NCBI RefSeq assembly: GCF_001908025.1
Contig: NZ_MQMG01000002.1
Coordinates: forward strand, 84,759 to 148,758
DNA: 64,000 nucleotides
DNA from: Geobacillus proteiniphilus
GTDB lineage: Bacteria; Bacillota; Bacilli; Bacillales; Anoxybacillaceae
Direction: 5' to 3'
How positions within the stretch are numbered: the first letter of the stretch is position 1; each line of letters starts with the position of its first letter. Under the pieces are notes generated by a model. The model did not search any database, had not been told where the DNA came from, and saw only the letters and a list, made by a program, of their open reading frames with translations. The translations under genes were made by a program, and so were the position numbers. Shown in pieces: positions 8,154-17,577 of the stretch.

Positions 8154-10100
8154 TTACGCCCCCTTTCGCGCCGCCCGCTCCATCCGTTTAATCTCATCGA
8201 TCGGAATATAGTAGCCATCATCATCTTCAAATGAGCGGAGGATAAGCCCAAGCACAATGAACAAGGCACCGACAATCGCCAACGCAAACCATTTGAACAC
8301 GAGGCCGAACCCGGCGACGAAAAACGCCACCGACATCCAAAACGGGCGCCCTGAGTTGCTTGGCATATGGATCGGCTTCAAGTCTTCTTCTTTCACTTGG
8401 AAGCCGCCATATTTTTTCTTCATCACCCAATACGCATCCAAATCTTCGACAACCGGCGTCACCGGGAAGTTATAATGCACCGGCGGCGACGCGGTCGCCC
8501 ACTCGAGCGTCCGCCCATTCCACGGGTCACCGGTCATGTCGCGCTCGCCGTAGCGGGCGCTGTAGTAAATGTTATAGCAAAGCACAATGAACCCGATGCC
8601 CATCAAGGCCGCCCCAACCGTCGCCACGACGTTCAGCGGCGTCCAGCCGAGACCTTCTGAGTACGTGTACATGCGGCGCGTCATCCCCATCAGCCCGAGG
8701 AAATACATCGGGAAGAAGCAGATGTTAAAGCCGATCATAAACAGCCAAAACGTCCATTTGCCGAGCCGCTCGTTTAAAATATGGCCAAACATTTTCGGAT
8801 ACCAGTAATGCAAGCCGGCAAAGCAGGCGAACACCGTACCGGCAATCAACACATAATGGAAGTGGGCGATGAGAAAATAGCTGTTATGGTATTGGTAATC
8901 GGCCGCCGCCATCGCCAGCATGACGCCCGTCACGCCGCCGATGACAAAGTTCGGGATGAACGCCAGCGACCAAAGCATCGCTGTCGTAAAGCGAATTTTT
9001 CCTTTCCGCAGCGTAAACAGCCAGTTGAAAATTTTCACCCCGGTCGGAATGGCGATCGCCATCGTCGTAATCGAGAAGGCGGAGTTCACTGCCGGGCCGG
9101 CACCCATCGTAAAGAAGTGGTGCACCCAAACGATAAAGCTCAGGAAAGCAATGCCGACGATCGAACCGACCATCGCTTTATAACCGAACAGACGCTTCCC
9201 GGCAAACGTGCTGACGACTTCCGAGAAGATGCCGAATGCCGGCAAAATGACGATATATACTTCCGGGTGGCCCCAAATCCAGAACAAGTTCGCCCATAAC
9301 ATCGACATGCCGCCGTTGGCCATCGTGAAAAACTGCGTATCAAACAGCCGGTCAAACGTCATTAACGCCAACGCGACCGTCAATACCGGGAAAGCGAAAA
9401 TAATGAGCACGCACGTAATGAGAATCGTCCACGTAAACATCGGCATGCGCATCAATGTCATGCCCGGCGCGCGCATTTTTAAAATCGTGACAAGGAAGTT
9501 GATCCCTGTCATCAACGTCCCGATCCCGGAAATTTGCAAGGCAACGGCATAGTAATTGTTGCCGACGCCATGGCTGAATTCGTTGCTGGCAAGCGGGAAG
9601 TACGCCGTCCAACCGGCATCCGGCGATCCGCCGATGACGAACGAAATGTTAAACAGCAACGCGCCGAAGAAAAAGAGCCAAAAGCTTAACGCATTCAAAT
9701 ATGGAAAAGCGACGTCACGCGCCCCGATTTGCAGCGGAACGACAATGTTCATCAAACCGATGATGAACGGCATCGCCATAAACAAAATCATAATCGTCCC
9801 GTGCGTCGTGAAAATTTCATTGTAATGTTGCGCGTCAAGAAACTTCATGTTCGGCGCGGTCAGCTGCGCCCGCATCAAAAGCGCATCGACGCCGCCGCGG
9901 AACAGCATAAGCACCGCGCAAATAATGTACATGACGCCGATTTTTTTATGGTCCACCGTCGTGAGCCATTCGTTCCACAGCCATTTCCACTTTTTAAAAT
10001 ATGTCAACACGAACACAATGCCGACCATCGTCAAGACGATGGCGACATCGGCCGCATAAATAAGCGGCTCACCAGTGACAAAAAACTCGCTCCACTTCAT
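8154..10100 (-). CDS. qoxB: Cytochrome aa3 quinol oxidase subunit I (catalytic)
   Basis: A 648-residue haem-copper oxidase subunit I that reduces O2 to water and pumps protons. Haem and CuB ligands are visible: His in TTHGTIMIL (low-spin haem), [15 protein letters not shown] with the cross-linked His-Tyr pair, VHHFFT (two CuB His), and IAHFHYVLI (two haem His). The E of HPE and the YVLI region match A-type oxidases. Extra N-terminal and C-terminal helices are usual for QoxB. Start ATG 10100 follows AAAGGAGGAA. Confidence 0.93.
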   Translation of the reverse strand: MKWSEFFVTGEPLIYAADVAIVLTMVGIVFVLTYFKKWKWLWNEWLTTVDHKKIGVMYIICAVLMLFRGGVDALLMRAQLTAPNMKFLDAQHYNEIFTTHGTIMILFMAMPFIIGLMNIVVPLQIGARDVAFPYLNALSFWLFFFGALLFNISFVIGGSPDAGWTAYFPLASNEFSHGVGNNYYAVALQISGIGTLMTGINFLVTILKMRAPGMTLMRMPMFTWTILITCVLIIFAFPVLTVALALMTFDRLFDTQFFTMANGGMSMLWANLFWIWGHPEVYIVILPAFGIFSEVVSTFAGKRLFGYKAMVGSIVGIAFLSFIVWVHHFFTMGAGPAVNSAFSITTMAIAIPTGVKIFNWLFTLRKGKIRFTTAMLWSLAFIPNFVIGGVTGVMLAMAAADYQYHNSYFLIAHFHYVLIAGTVFACFAGLHYWYPKMFGHILNERLGKWTFWLFMIGFNICFFPMYFLGLMGMTRRMYTYSEGLGWTPLNVVATVGAALMGIGFIVLCYNIYYSARYGERDMTGDPWNGRTLEWATASPPVHYNFPVTPVVEDLDAYWVMKKKYGGFQVKEEDLKPIHMPSNSGRPFWMSVAFFVAGFGLVFKWFALAIVGALFIVLGLILRSFEDDDGYYIPIDEIKRMERAARKGA

Positions 10101-10117
10101 CCTTCGTTCCTCCTTTC

Positions 10118-11023
10118 CTACTCCCCATGATGGTGACTGTTTGTCATCGCTTCATCGCTTTGATCGTCGTTTTTCATTGGCTTTCCATCTGCATGATGGC
10201 TGTTTTGTTTCGCATGGTCAATCCATTCTAAGTGGGTGTTCGAAAACGTCATTCGCCCAACAAGCCCCGGTTTTAAAATTTGTGTATATTTTTTCTCATC
10301 GAGCTTCGGGGCGGTTTGTTTCACTTCATTCACCCATTTTCGGAAGTCATCTCCCGTTTGTGCGACGACCTCAAACTCCATATGGGCGAACTTTTCCCCG
10401 GAAAAGTTGGCGCTCCGCCCCATGTAGGAACCGGGCTTGTCGGCTTGCAAGATCAGCTCTGTCTCCATGCCGTCCATCGCATATTTTTGCCCGCCTAATT
10501 CCGGCACCCAAAACGAGTTCATCGGTCCGACCGAAGTCAGCTTAAACTTGACCGGCACACCGGCCGGAATATGGACGTAGTTGACCGTTTCAATGTTTTC
10601 TTCCGGATAGCTGAAAATCCATTTCCAGTTCGCCGCCGTCACATGAATCGTGATCGGTTCAACTTTCTCGGTCGGCGGCTTTTCCAACGCAAACGTCGCC
10701 TTCACTGTCGGAACAGCGAGCGCAGCGACGATCAAAATCGGAATGGCCGTCCAGACGACTTCAAGCAGCGTGTTCCCTTCCTCATCCGGCGGCTCATAGC
10801 CGGCATTTTCCGGCTTCTCGCGATAACGAATGAGAAAAACGGCAAATAACGTAAATACAACAACAATAATGAACAACATAAAGCCGACCGACCACATGAT
10901 CAAATCATACTGCATGCGCGCCACCGGCCCTTGCGGATTGAGCACAGCTGTGCGCTCCACGCAGCCCCCAAGCAAAAACAAAAGCGGCAAAACCAGCACC
11001 GCGCGCCATCTCGCCCGTTTCAT
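10118..11023 (-). CDS. qoxA: Cytochrome aa3 quinol oxidase subunit II
   Basis: A 301-residue lipoprotein-type subunit II. The signal ends [10 protein letters not shown], so Cys18 is the lipid anchor, followed by two transmembrane helices and a cupredoxin domain. The CuA ligands of cytochrome c oxidases (CxxxC with His and Met) are absent: the matching stretch reads [15 protein letters not shown]. This identifies a quinol, not cytochrome c, oxidase. Start ATG 11023 follows GGGAGGA; the longer frame to 11071 has no ribosome site. The C-terminus is rich in His, Asp and Asn. First gene of the operon. Confidence 0.9.
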   Translation of the reverse strand: MKRARWRAVLVLPLLFLLGGCVERTAVLNPQGPVARMQYDLIMWSVGFMLFIIVVVFTLFAVFLIRYREKPENAGYEPPDEEGNTLLEVVWTAIPILIVAALAVPTVKATFALEKPPTEKVEPITIHVTAANWKWIFSYPEENIETVNYVHIPAGVPVKFKLTSVGPMNSFWVPELGGQKYAMDGMETELILQADKPGSYMGRSANFSGEKFAHMEFEVVAQTGDDFRKWVNEVKQTAPKLDEKKYTQILKPGLVGRMTFSNTHLEWIDHAKQNSHHADGKPMKNDDQSDEAMTNSHHHGE

Positions 11024-11256
11024 CGCTATCGGTCCTCCCTCTTCCGCCCCAGCCATTTTGGGGCCTTCCATGCATTTTCTTCTGTCTCTACCATATCAAA
11101 ATTGAAAATGTTTGAAACGAACGAGCGAAAAAGTTCATAAATCGGCAAAACATTTGTCACAAACTGTTCAATCATTGTTCAACAAATCGCCACTTGTTTT
11201 CCTCGATTAGGGAAATATTGATGAGGAAGGGGAGTTGCGGAAAAATACGCCATAAC

Positions 11257-11294
11257 AAAAACAGCCGGATTCCTTATTGAAAGGAGCCCGGCTG
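11257..11294 (-). terminator. Terminator of trmH, overlapping its stop codon
   Basis: Leftward, CAGCCGGGCTCCTTT pairs with AGGAATCCGGCTG and is followed by TTTTTGTT. The TAA of trmH (11276-11274) lies at the top of the hairpin, so the last codons form one arm of it. Confidence 0.8.
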
Positions 11295-12017
11295 TCCTCC
11301 GTTGTTTTGTATTGTATATCCTTGTTGTTCCAATTGTTTGCGGATTCGTGGATTTAACGTTTGCCACATCCACTGTTCATACAACACCTTTTTCTCCCCG
11401 GACGATAAATAGTAGCGCTCCCCTGCCTGGCGGCGCGCCCGCTCGGTGACATCATAGAGCGCCAACGCCGCGGCGACGGAAATGTTAAAGCTTTGCACAA
11501 AGCCGTACATCGGAATGACAAACGTTCCGTCCGCCAAGCGGAGCGCCTCTTCCGACACGCCGCTATGCTCGTTGCCAAACAACAACGCCGTCGGTCGGGA
11601 CAGATCGATGTCGGAAAGCGGAATCGTCCCCTCGCCGAGATAGCTTGCATACACTTGATACCCTTGCTGTTTCAAGTCGGCAATGGCCGTTTTGATATCT
11701 GGCTTATGGCGGAGCGTCAGCCACTGATCGGCATAGCGCGTCACAAGCCGGTTCGGCGAAAACGGCGCCTTTCCAGTCACAATATGAACGTCTTGAACGC
11801 CAAATGCCTCGGCCGTCCGCAGCACCGCTGCTTGGTTGTGTGGGTCATCGACCGCTTCGATCAAGACGGTAATATAGCGGGTGCGCTCGTTCAAAACCTC
11901 ATACATCCGCTTCAACCGCCTCGGCAAAATCATTTCCCAAACCGGACGCGTCGATTCGGTGAGCAGTCCTTCGTGCTGCAGCTGTTCAAGAAACGCTTTC
12001 GCTTCCCGTTCTTCCAT
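11274..12017 (-). CDS. trmH: tRNA (guanosine-2'-O)-methyltransferase, SpoU family
   Basis: A 247-residue SPOUT (trefoil-knot) methyltransferase. The three SpoU motifs are present: motif 1 DDPHNQAAVLRTAEAFGV (residues 57-74), motif 2 ALLFGNEHSGVS, motif 3 IPMYGFVQSFNISVAAALALY. The N- and C-terminal extensions resemble TrmH, which methylates G18 in the tRNA D-loop, rather than the shorter TrmL or the L30e-containing RlmB. Gm18 would suit a thermophile. Monocistronic, with its own terminator overlapping the stop. Confidence 0.85.
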   Translation of the reverse strand: MEEREAKAFLEQLQHEGLLTESTRPVWEMILPRRLKRMYEVLNERTRYITVLIEAVDDPHNQAAVLRTAEAFGVQDVHIVTGKAPFSPNRLVTRYADQWLTLRHKPDIKTAIADLKQQGYQVYASYLGEGTIPLSDIDLSRPTALLFGNEHSGVSEEALRLADGTFVIPMYGFVQSFNISVAAALALYDVTERARRQAGERYYLSSGEKKVLYEQWMWQTLNPRIRKQLEQQGYTIQNNGGQPGSFQ

Positions 12018-12180
12018 ACATCATCACCCTCTGCCTGCGTATCTCGCGTTTCCCATTGTACAGAATAGCATTATACCGAGGCAATTCCTATATTTTTAAA
12101 TACTATTCATATTATTCTATATATAGTATTTGAAAATATTGATCATTTACAAACCGGTTTTATATCGATTAGTATTATGA

Positions 12181-12194
12181 TGTAAGCGCTTTAA
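12181..12194 (+). promoter_or_regulatory. Catabolite responsive element (cre), CcpA operator candidate
   Basis: TGTAAGCGCTTTAA matches the cre consensus TGWAANCGNTNWCA at 13 of 14 positions. It lies 52 bases before the permease start and just downstream of TATTATGA, so bound CcpA would block transcription. Confidence 0.6.
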
Positions 12195-12245
12195 AAATCC
12201 TTTTTCAAAAAATATTCTTTATTATTGGATGAAGGAGGAGAAACA

Positions 12246-12932
12246 ATGGAGCAAAAACAGCCGCAATTGCATCGGGGATTGGAAGAACGGCACATCTCGC
12301 TCATGTCGCTCGGTGCAGCGATCGGCGTCGGCTTATTCCTCGGTTCGGCGTCCGCGATTGAAATGGCCGGGCCGGCGATTTTGCTCGGCTATGCAGTCAT
12401 CATCAACTTTGTCGTCTTGACCGCCGCCTTGTCGTCGTGCAACAGCGGCATTTTCAGCACCAGCCGGATGCTGTTTAACCTTGCTGAACAGCAAGAAGCG
12501 CCGAGCGCATTCGGCCGGCTGACGAAACGCGGCATTCCGGGCGCCGCCTTGATCGCCACTGCGCTTGTCATGCTTGTCGGCGTATATTTGAACTACGTAT
12601 CGGAAAAAGTGTTCCAATGGGTGACAAGCATCGCCACATTCGGCGCCATTTGGACGTGGGCGGTAATTTTGCTGTCCCAGCTGAAATTCCGCAAACAGTT
12701 GAGCGCGGAACAAGCACAACGTCTCACGTTCAAACTTCCGCTTCATCCGTACAGCTCATACGTGTCGCTTGCCTTTTTGATCGGCGTTGCCGCCCTAATG
12801 GCGTATTTCCCGGATACGCGCATCGCCTTGATCATCGGCCCGGCCTGGCTGCTGCTTTTGACGGCAGTATACTTCGCCAAAGGAATGCATCGTCGCCAGC
12901 ATGGCCAAGCCGAAGAAAAGCAAGCTGGATGA
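12246..12932 (+). CDS. Amino-acid permease with large internal in-frame deletion (probably non-functional)
   Basis: The product is 228 residues where relatives in the amino-acid transporter (AAT/APC) family have about 450-470. Residues 1-50 (LHRGLEERHISLMSLGAAIGVGLFLGSA) are the normal N-terminus and first transmembrane helix. After GPAILLGYA the sequence jumps to VIINFVVLTAALSSCNSGIFSTSRMLF, normally helix 8, and then runs to a normal C-terminus. About 230 residues, helices 2-7, are missing but the frame is kept. AAGGAGGAG, a cre site and a terminator remain. Without half of the substrate path, transport is unlikely. It resembles AapA/RocE/CycA-type permeases; the original substrate is uncertain. 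Confidence 0.75.
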   Translation: MEQKQPQLHRGLEERHISLMSLGAAIGVGLFLGSASAIEMAGPAILLGYAVIINFVVLTAALSSCNSGIFSTSRMLFNLAEQQEAPSAFGRLTKRGIPGAALIATALVMLVGVYLNYVSEKVFQWVTSIATFGAIWTWAVILLSQLKFRKQLSAEQAQRLTFKLPLHPYSSYVSLAFLIGVAALMAYFPDTRIALIIGPAWLLLLTAVYFAKGMHRRQHGQAEEKQAG

Positions 12933-12944
12933 CAAGTCCGATCA

Positions 12945-12984
12945 AAAGAGAGGGTGTCCCAATCCTTGCGGGACACCCTCTTTA
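12945..12984 (+). terminator. Terminator after the deleted permease
   Basis: AAAGAGGGTGTCCC-like left arm and GGGACACCCTCTTT right arm form a 12-bp perfect core (AGAGGGTGTCCC) with a 9-base loop and a short T tail. Confidence 0.85.
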
Positions 12985-13081
12985 TAAAACAAAAAGCAGG
13001 AAATGTGCGATCGCAGACGCCATCCTTTCGATCGGTGTATTTCCGTTTGGATCATGGCCCCGCTTTCCCCCTCCAATCCTT

Positions 13082-14461
13082 TCATTCATCAACCGCTATG
13101 TAGGCTTGGCGCGGATGATTTGGCTGATCCGGGTATTTTAAGCGGATTTTCCCTTCCTCCAACAGCTTTCCTAAATAATTGTTGCGCAATCCATCCGGCG
13201 TCCGTTCGAGCAGCTCGGCCAGCTCTTTCAGGCGCAGCGGCCGCTCGCGGCATAACCGAACGATCAATTGTTCCATGACCGCTGGAGCCAACCGTTTTTT
13301 TCGCCGTGCTAATTCTGCCATCTTCCATAGCCGTTCGTCGATCGTTTCCCCTTTTTCGTTACTGTCATGCATACTGGTGTCGTTGTTTACGGAGCTATGC
13401 AAGCTATTTACGAACCTCAGCTCTTTATTTATAAAGTTCGACGTTCTATTTACGGAGTCAGACTCATTTTTTATGGAGTCCGACCCGTTGTTTACGGAGT
13501 TTTTGGCTATATTTACGGAGTTTTCTTCGTTGTTAACGGAGTTGGCGTCTATATTTACGAAGCTTAGTTCGTTAGTTACGAAGCTCTCGGTTTCCTGTCG
13601 GTTGTCCGAATCCTTCCATTCAAGTTCCGTCTGTTGCAGCCGTTCATCCAGTTCTGTTTCGATTGTCTCGCTAGTCTCAGCTGGAAATCGCAATGGGCAC
13701 AACACAACGATTGTACGGTCTGGATTCGTTTGCTGCGAGATATCGATCGGGCAAGCAAGCGCCTGTCCCTGCATATCGTGCATTCGCTTGAGGCCCGATC
13801 CCGCGCGTTTGCATACATCGATCAACAAAAACATTTTAAAGATATTCGGGTTGCGCAAATTGCTCGTATGCCCCGCCATTGCCGCTTCAATCGGAATGCG
13901 GAACCGTCCCGGGTTGGCAAAGCAAAACGAGCCGTCCTCTTTTTCGACGGTGATGCCGCCTTCCTCCCCATAATCGGCATGAACGAGCGCATTGACGAGC
14001 GCCTCGCCAAGCAGAGCGCGCCCTTCATCCGACCAAACGTGACGCTCCAGCTCAGCCAACACGCGAAAATAAAAATCGTAAATGTTGCCCGACCATGTGC
14101 CGTCTTGCGATGTGAACCGCTTCGTCCATCCTGCCGCTTCACCGTCAGCATGCTCTCGATATTCCAAAAAGTATTGCGGCAGCACCTCGGTGATGATCCG
14201 CTCCTCACTGAACATCAACAATCCCGCGAGCGTCAGCCCTTCTTTGCTGCTGTCGCGCAGCTTGCCCCACGCGCCGATTTTGTATAAAAATTCTTTTGTC
14301 TCGAGTCCGTTCCACGGATGGTCCGGCTTCACTCGAGCGAACCGCTCGCGGTAATGGCTGACGGTCTCAAAATTGAGCTCGCTCAAGCTGTAATGCTCCA
14401 AAATTAAGCTGTCTGCCATCGCGTTGGCGCGTTCATGAAACGAATTTGTATATTTATTCAC
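13082..14461 (-). CDS. ATP-binding transcriptional-regulator-like protein, N-terminally truncated, with heptapeptide repeats
   Basis: 459 residues related to AlbA_2 / RecG-C-terminal-like ATP-binding proteins (Schlafen-type). Visible parts: a linker DSLILEHYSLSEL; a GHKL-like ATPase fold with N-box ALLGEALVNALVHADYG and FANPGRFRI; a 70-residue Asn/Ser-rich tract of ten heptapeptides (from 13582 to 13373); and a C-terminal winged helix (LRLKELAELLERTPDGLRNNYLGKLL). The N-terminal AlbA_2 domain of about 130-160 residues found in relatives is missing. GTG 14461 is chosen as start because AAGGAAGA lies 6-7 bases before it; ATG 14419 is an alternative. Function unknown; it may be a remnant that is still translated. 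Confidence 0.65.
   Translation of the reverse strand: MNKYTNSFHERANAMADSLILEHYSLSELNFETVSHYRERFARVKPDHPWNGLETKEFLYKIGAWGKLRDSSKEGLTLAGLLMFSEERIITEVLPQYFLEYREHADGEAAGWTKRFTSQDGTWSGNIYDFYFRVLAELERHVWSDEGRALLGEALVNALVHADYGEEGGITVEKEDGSFCFANPGRFRIPIEAAMAGHTSNLRNPNIFKMFLLIDVCKRAGSGLKRMHDMQGQALACPIDISQQTNPDRTIVVLCPLRFPAETSETIETELDERLQQTELEWKDSDNRQETESFVTNELSFVNIDANSVNNEENSVNIAKNSVNNGSDSIKNESDSVNRTSNFINKELRFVNSLHSSVNNDTSMHDSNEKGETIDERLWKMAELARRKKRLAPAVMEQLIVRLCRERPLRLKELAELLERTPDGLRNNYLGKLLEEGKIRLKYPDQPNHPRQAYIAVDE
13373..13582 (-). repeat. 21-bp minisatellite, ten units in frame
   Basis: Exactly 210 bases encode ten diverged heptapeptides in order: FVTNELS, FVNIDAN, SVNNEEN, SVNIAKN, SVNNGSD, SIKNESD, SVNRTSN, FINKELR, FVNSLHS, SVNNDTS. 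The consensus is (F/S)(V/I)N-N-x-x-x. On the plus strand the recurring core is TTTACGGAGT or TTTACGAAG. The coding frame is kept through every unit. Confidence 0.9.
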
Positions 14462-14644
14462 TCCTGATCTTCCTTTGACATTATTTTTGCAAAACAGTTT
14501 TGTCCTCTTTTTTTCTATTGTATCATCTTTCACTCTTCTTGCGGACGGTTGCCAAAAAAGAAAACCGTTGTGGATATGTGGAATAGTTCGCCTGACAAAA
14601 GGAAAACTACAGAAGACAACATTGACAGCCAAGGAGGTGTAGTG

Positions 14645-16171
14645 ATGTCGTCCCTTCCTCCCATCGTGGAACCGTACTGGCGTGATTCCGTTTCACTTCG
14701 GTCGTTTCCGAAGCTCGATGCGGACATTTCCGTCGACGTCGCGGTCATCGGCGGCGGCATTTCCGGCATTACAACCGCTTATTTGCTGGCGACGCAAGGG
14801 GCGCGCGTCGCCCTTCTGGAAGCCGATCGGCTCCTTAACGGCACGACCGGCCATACGACAGCGAAAATCACCGCCCAACACGATCTCGTTTACGATGAGT
14901 TTCTCAATCATTTTGGCGCAGAAAAGGCGAGGCTCTATTATGACGCCTGCATGGACGCGCTCCATTTTATCCGCCGCACGATCGAAGAGCAACAGATCGA
15001 CTGCGATTTTTGCGAGCAAGATGCCTACATTTATACGACGTCTTCCTCCTCTTTCCAAAAACTAGTGAAAGAGTGGGAAGCGTATGAACGGCTCGGCATT
15101 GACGGCGCCTTCGTTGAGTCAATCCCGCTCCCGCTGCCGGTGGCGGCAGCGGTCGTGATGAAGCGGCAGGCGCAGTTCCACCCGCTCAAATATTTGGTCA
15201 AGCTCGTTGACGCCATCACGCAGGCCGGCGGCGCCATTTACGAGCACACGCCGGCGGCGGACATCGAGCAAGGAAGACGGTTAGCGGTCACAACACGCGA
15301 CAAAAAACGGGTCGAGTGCGACCATGTCGCCGTCTGTTCCCACTTTCCGTTTTACGACGGCGGGTTTTACTTTTCGCGCATGTACGCCGAACGGTCGTAC
15401 GTATTGGGAGTGACGATCGCTGAACCGTACCCGGGCGGCATGTATTTAAGTGCCGACGAACCGAAGCGCTCGGTTCGCTCCGCAGCGGCAGGCGGCGAGA
15501 CGCTCATCTTGATCGGCGGCGAAAATCATAAAACCGGCCAAGGCGTGCCGACGATGCGTCATTACGAGGCGCTGTCCTCGTTCGCTTCGCAGCTGTTTAC
15601 GGTGAATGACATCCGTTACCGTTGGTCGGCCCAAGATTTGACGACGCTGGACAAAGTGCCATACATCGGTCCGATGACGGCAGGGGCGCCAAACATGTAT
15701 GTCGCGACAGGGTACCGGAAGTGGGGGATGACGAACGGGACGGTCGCCGGGATGCTTTTATCTGACCTCATCCTCGGCCGCGACAACCGATACCGCGACT
15801 TGTACTCCCCGTCTCGCTTTTACGCCGACCCGAGCATTAAACAGTTTTTCGCGACAAACCTCGATGTCGCCAAACATTTATTGTCCGGGAAAATCGAACC
15901 GGCCGGCCGGCGGCCGCAAGATTTGGCGCGCGGCGAAGGGGCGGTCGTCTCGGTCAACGGGAAACGGGCCGGCGCCTATAAGGACGAGTCCGGGACGCTC
16001 CATGTCGTCGATACGACGTGCACCCATATGGGCTGCGAACTGGAATGGAACAGCGGCGACCGGACATGGGACTGCCCATGCCATGGCTCGCGCTTCTCGA
16101 TCGATGGCGATGTTATCGAAGGACCGGCGACACGGCCGCTCGCGCGCATTGAACTTGATGACGCGAAGTGA
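14645..16171 (+). CDS. FAD-dependent oxidoreductase with C-terminal Rieske domain (YhfW-like)
   Basis: 508 residues. An N-terminal Rossmann FAD motif VAVIGGGISGITTAYLL (about residues 36-52) begins a D-amino-acid-oxidase-type (DAO) flavoprotein, including TGHTTAKITAQHDLVY. The last 100 residues form a Rieske [2Fe-2S] domain with CTHMGC and CPCHGS, supplying two Cys and two His ligands. This architecture is that of B. subtilis YhfW; the substrate is unknown. ATG 14645 follows AAGGAGGTG with good spacing; the open frame back to 14549 is not needed. It is divergent from the truncated regulator gene and stands alone. Confidence 0.85.
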   Translation: MSSLPPIVEPYWRDSVSLRSFPKLDADISVDVAVIGGGISGITTAYLLATQGARVALLEADRLLNGTTGHTTAKITAQHDLVYDEFLNHFGAEKARLYYDACMDALHFIRRTIEEQQIDCDFCEQDAYIYTTSSSSFQKLVKEWEAYERLGIDGAFVESIPLPLPVAAAVVMKRQAQFHPLKYLVKLVDAITQAGGAIYEHTPAADIEQGRRLAVTTRDKKRVECDHVAVCSHFPFYDGGFYFSRMYAERSYVLGVTIAEPYPGGMYLSADEPKRSVRSAAAGGETLILIGGENHKTGQGVPTMRHYEALSSFASQLFTVNDIRYRWSAQDLTTLDKVPYIGPMTAGAPNMYVATGYRKWGMTNGTVAGMLLSDLILGRDNRYRDLYSPSRFYADPSIKQFFATNLDVAKHLLSGKIEPAGRRPQDLARGEGAVVSVNGKRAGAYKDESGTLHVVDTTCTHMGCELEWNSGDRTWDCPCHGSRFSIDGDVIEGPATRPLARIELDDAK

Positions 16172-16242
16172 CGCGCTGACGCAGGACGGTGACGCGTGAG
16201 GAACATCGTCGCGGTTGGCATGCCGACCTTGAGTTCCAACGG

Positions 16243-16276
16243 GGGTTGGGAATATATGTTCCCAACCCTCTTATCG
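16243..16276 (+). terminator. Likely terminator of the Rieske/FAD oxidoreductase gene
   Basis: GGGTTGGGAA and TTCCCAACCC form a perfect 10-bp stem with a 6-base loop, followed by a pyrimidine-rich stretch with only short T runs. Confidence 0.6.
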
Positions 16277-16362
16277 TTTTCATTTGCCGATGGCGCATTT
16301 CGTGATAAGATGAAAATTAGAGTGGACTGCATGTCGCATGATGTTTTCGGGAGGGATGAGGC

Positions 16363-17325
16363 ATGGACCTTGAACCGATTTTTCTCACCCCTGTCTTTCA
16401 AGAGCGCATTTGGGGCGGCACGAAGCTGGCCGAACGATTCGGCTATGACATTCCGTCTTCGCAAACAGGGGAATGCTGGGCGGTGTCCGCCCATCCACAC
16501 GGGCAGACGGTCGTCGCCCGCGGACCGTTTGCCGGGATGACGCTCGGGCAATTATGGGAGGAACGCCGCGACTTATTCGGCCATTTTCCATCTGACCGCT
16601 TTCCGCTGTTGACGAAAATTTTAGACGCCAATGCTGATTTGTCAGTCCAAGTCCACCCGGACGATGAATACGCGAAAACGCATGAAGGCGGAGAGCTCGG
16701 CAAAACGGAGTGCTGGTACATCATCGATTGCAAGCCGGGCGCCCAGTTGATTTACGGCCATCATGCAGAAACGAAAGAGCAGCTGCGCGCCATGATGGAG
16801 GCGGGGGAATGGGATCGTTTGCTGCGGAAAGTGCCGATCCGCCCCGGTGACTTCTTCTATGTCCCGAGCGGCACCATCCACGCCCTTTGCGAAGGGACGC
16901 TCGTCCTTGAGACGCAGCAAAGCTCGGATACGACCTACCGCGTCTACGATTACGACCGCGTCGACAGCCAAGGGCGGAAGCGCGAGCTTCATCTCGAGAA
17001 AGCGATTGACGTCACGACCGTCCCGCACCGCGACACGGATGTCCGCCCCCATGTCTCCGAAATTCCTGGCGCGACAGTAACAACCTTCGTGGAAGGCGAC
17101 TATTTCGGCGTCCAAAAATGGGATGTCCGCGGCGCCGCTGAGTGGGAGCAGACGAAACCGTTTCTCATCGTCAGCATCCTCCAAGGCGAGGGTGAGCTCG
17201 TTCATAATGAGCGGACATACGCGATCCGCCAAGGCGACCACTTTATTTTGCCGCACCGATTCGGCAAGTTCACGATTCGCGGGATGCTTGAGGCGATCGC
17301 CTCATGGCCGCGGGCAGGCAAATAA
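16363..17325 (+). CDS. manA: Mannose-6-phosphate isomerase, class I
   Basis: A 320-residue type I phosphomannose isomerase interconverting mannose-6-P and fructose-6-P. The Zn site is visible: SVQVHPDDEYA (Gln and His), GKTECWYII (Glu), and PSGTIHALCEGTLVLETQQSSDTTYRVYD with a further His and the conserved YRVYD. PIFLTPVFQERIWGGTKL at the start is typical of Bacillus ManA/Pmi (about 315 residues). A ribosome site GGGAGGGA precedes ATG 16363. No PTS gene adjoins it, so it probably supplies mannose-6-P for glycans or uses mannose entering elsewhere. Confidence 0.9.
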   Translation: MDLEPIFLTPVFQERIWGGTKLAERFGYDIPSSQTGECWAVSAHPHGQTVVARGPFAGMTLGQLWEERRDLFGHFPSDRFPLLTKILDANADLSVQVHPDDEYAKTHEGGELGKTECWYIIDCKPGAQLIYGHHAETKEQLRAMMEAGEWDRLLRKVPIRPGDFFYVPSGTIHALCEGTLVLETQQSSDTTYRVYDYDRVDSQGRKRELHLEKAIDVTTVPHRDTDVRPHVSEIPGATVTTFVEGDYFGVQKWDVRGAAEWEQTKPFLIVSILQGEGELVHNERTYAIRQGDHFILPHRFGKFTIRGMLEAIASWPRAGK

Positions 17326-17361
17326 ACGACTGACTGCCTCAACCAATGGGTTGCAACATAC

Positions 17362-17399
17362 AAAAAAGGTGTCCTCTTGCCTTTGGGACACCTTTTTTC
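17362..17399 (+). terminator. Terminator of manA
   Basis: AAAAAAGGTGTCC pairs with GGGACACCTTTTTT around a loop of about ten bases, ending in T6. The following 180 bases before the symporter stop contain nothing I recognise. Confidence 0.85.
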
Positions 17400-17577
17400 T
17401 ATTGCCCGCCCAAGAAAGATGTTGATTGAACAGAAAATATGGCTCAACAATGGAATTTCTCAAATAGAGAAACCCCATAAAGTCTGTCTTTCTCTTCACT
17501 CGAGAACTGTCGATTAGGAGAAATAACTGTTTTTTTCACCAGCCTCTAAGACGGATGGGCGAACAGGCCTTCTTCGT

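Noticed and set aside
13373..13582. Possible CRISPR array
   Set aside because: Units are 21 bp, contiguous, diverged and in frame within a gene; there are no spacers. No CRISPR-like pattern was noticed elsewhere.
13179..13973. 264-codon plus-strand ORF across the minisatellite
   Set aside because: The repeats have no stops in several frames; only the minus-strand frame joins recognisable domains on both sides.
14569..14577. TGTGGATAT as another DnaA site
   Set aside because: A single one-mismatch box, far from others; expected by chance in 64 kb.
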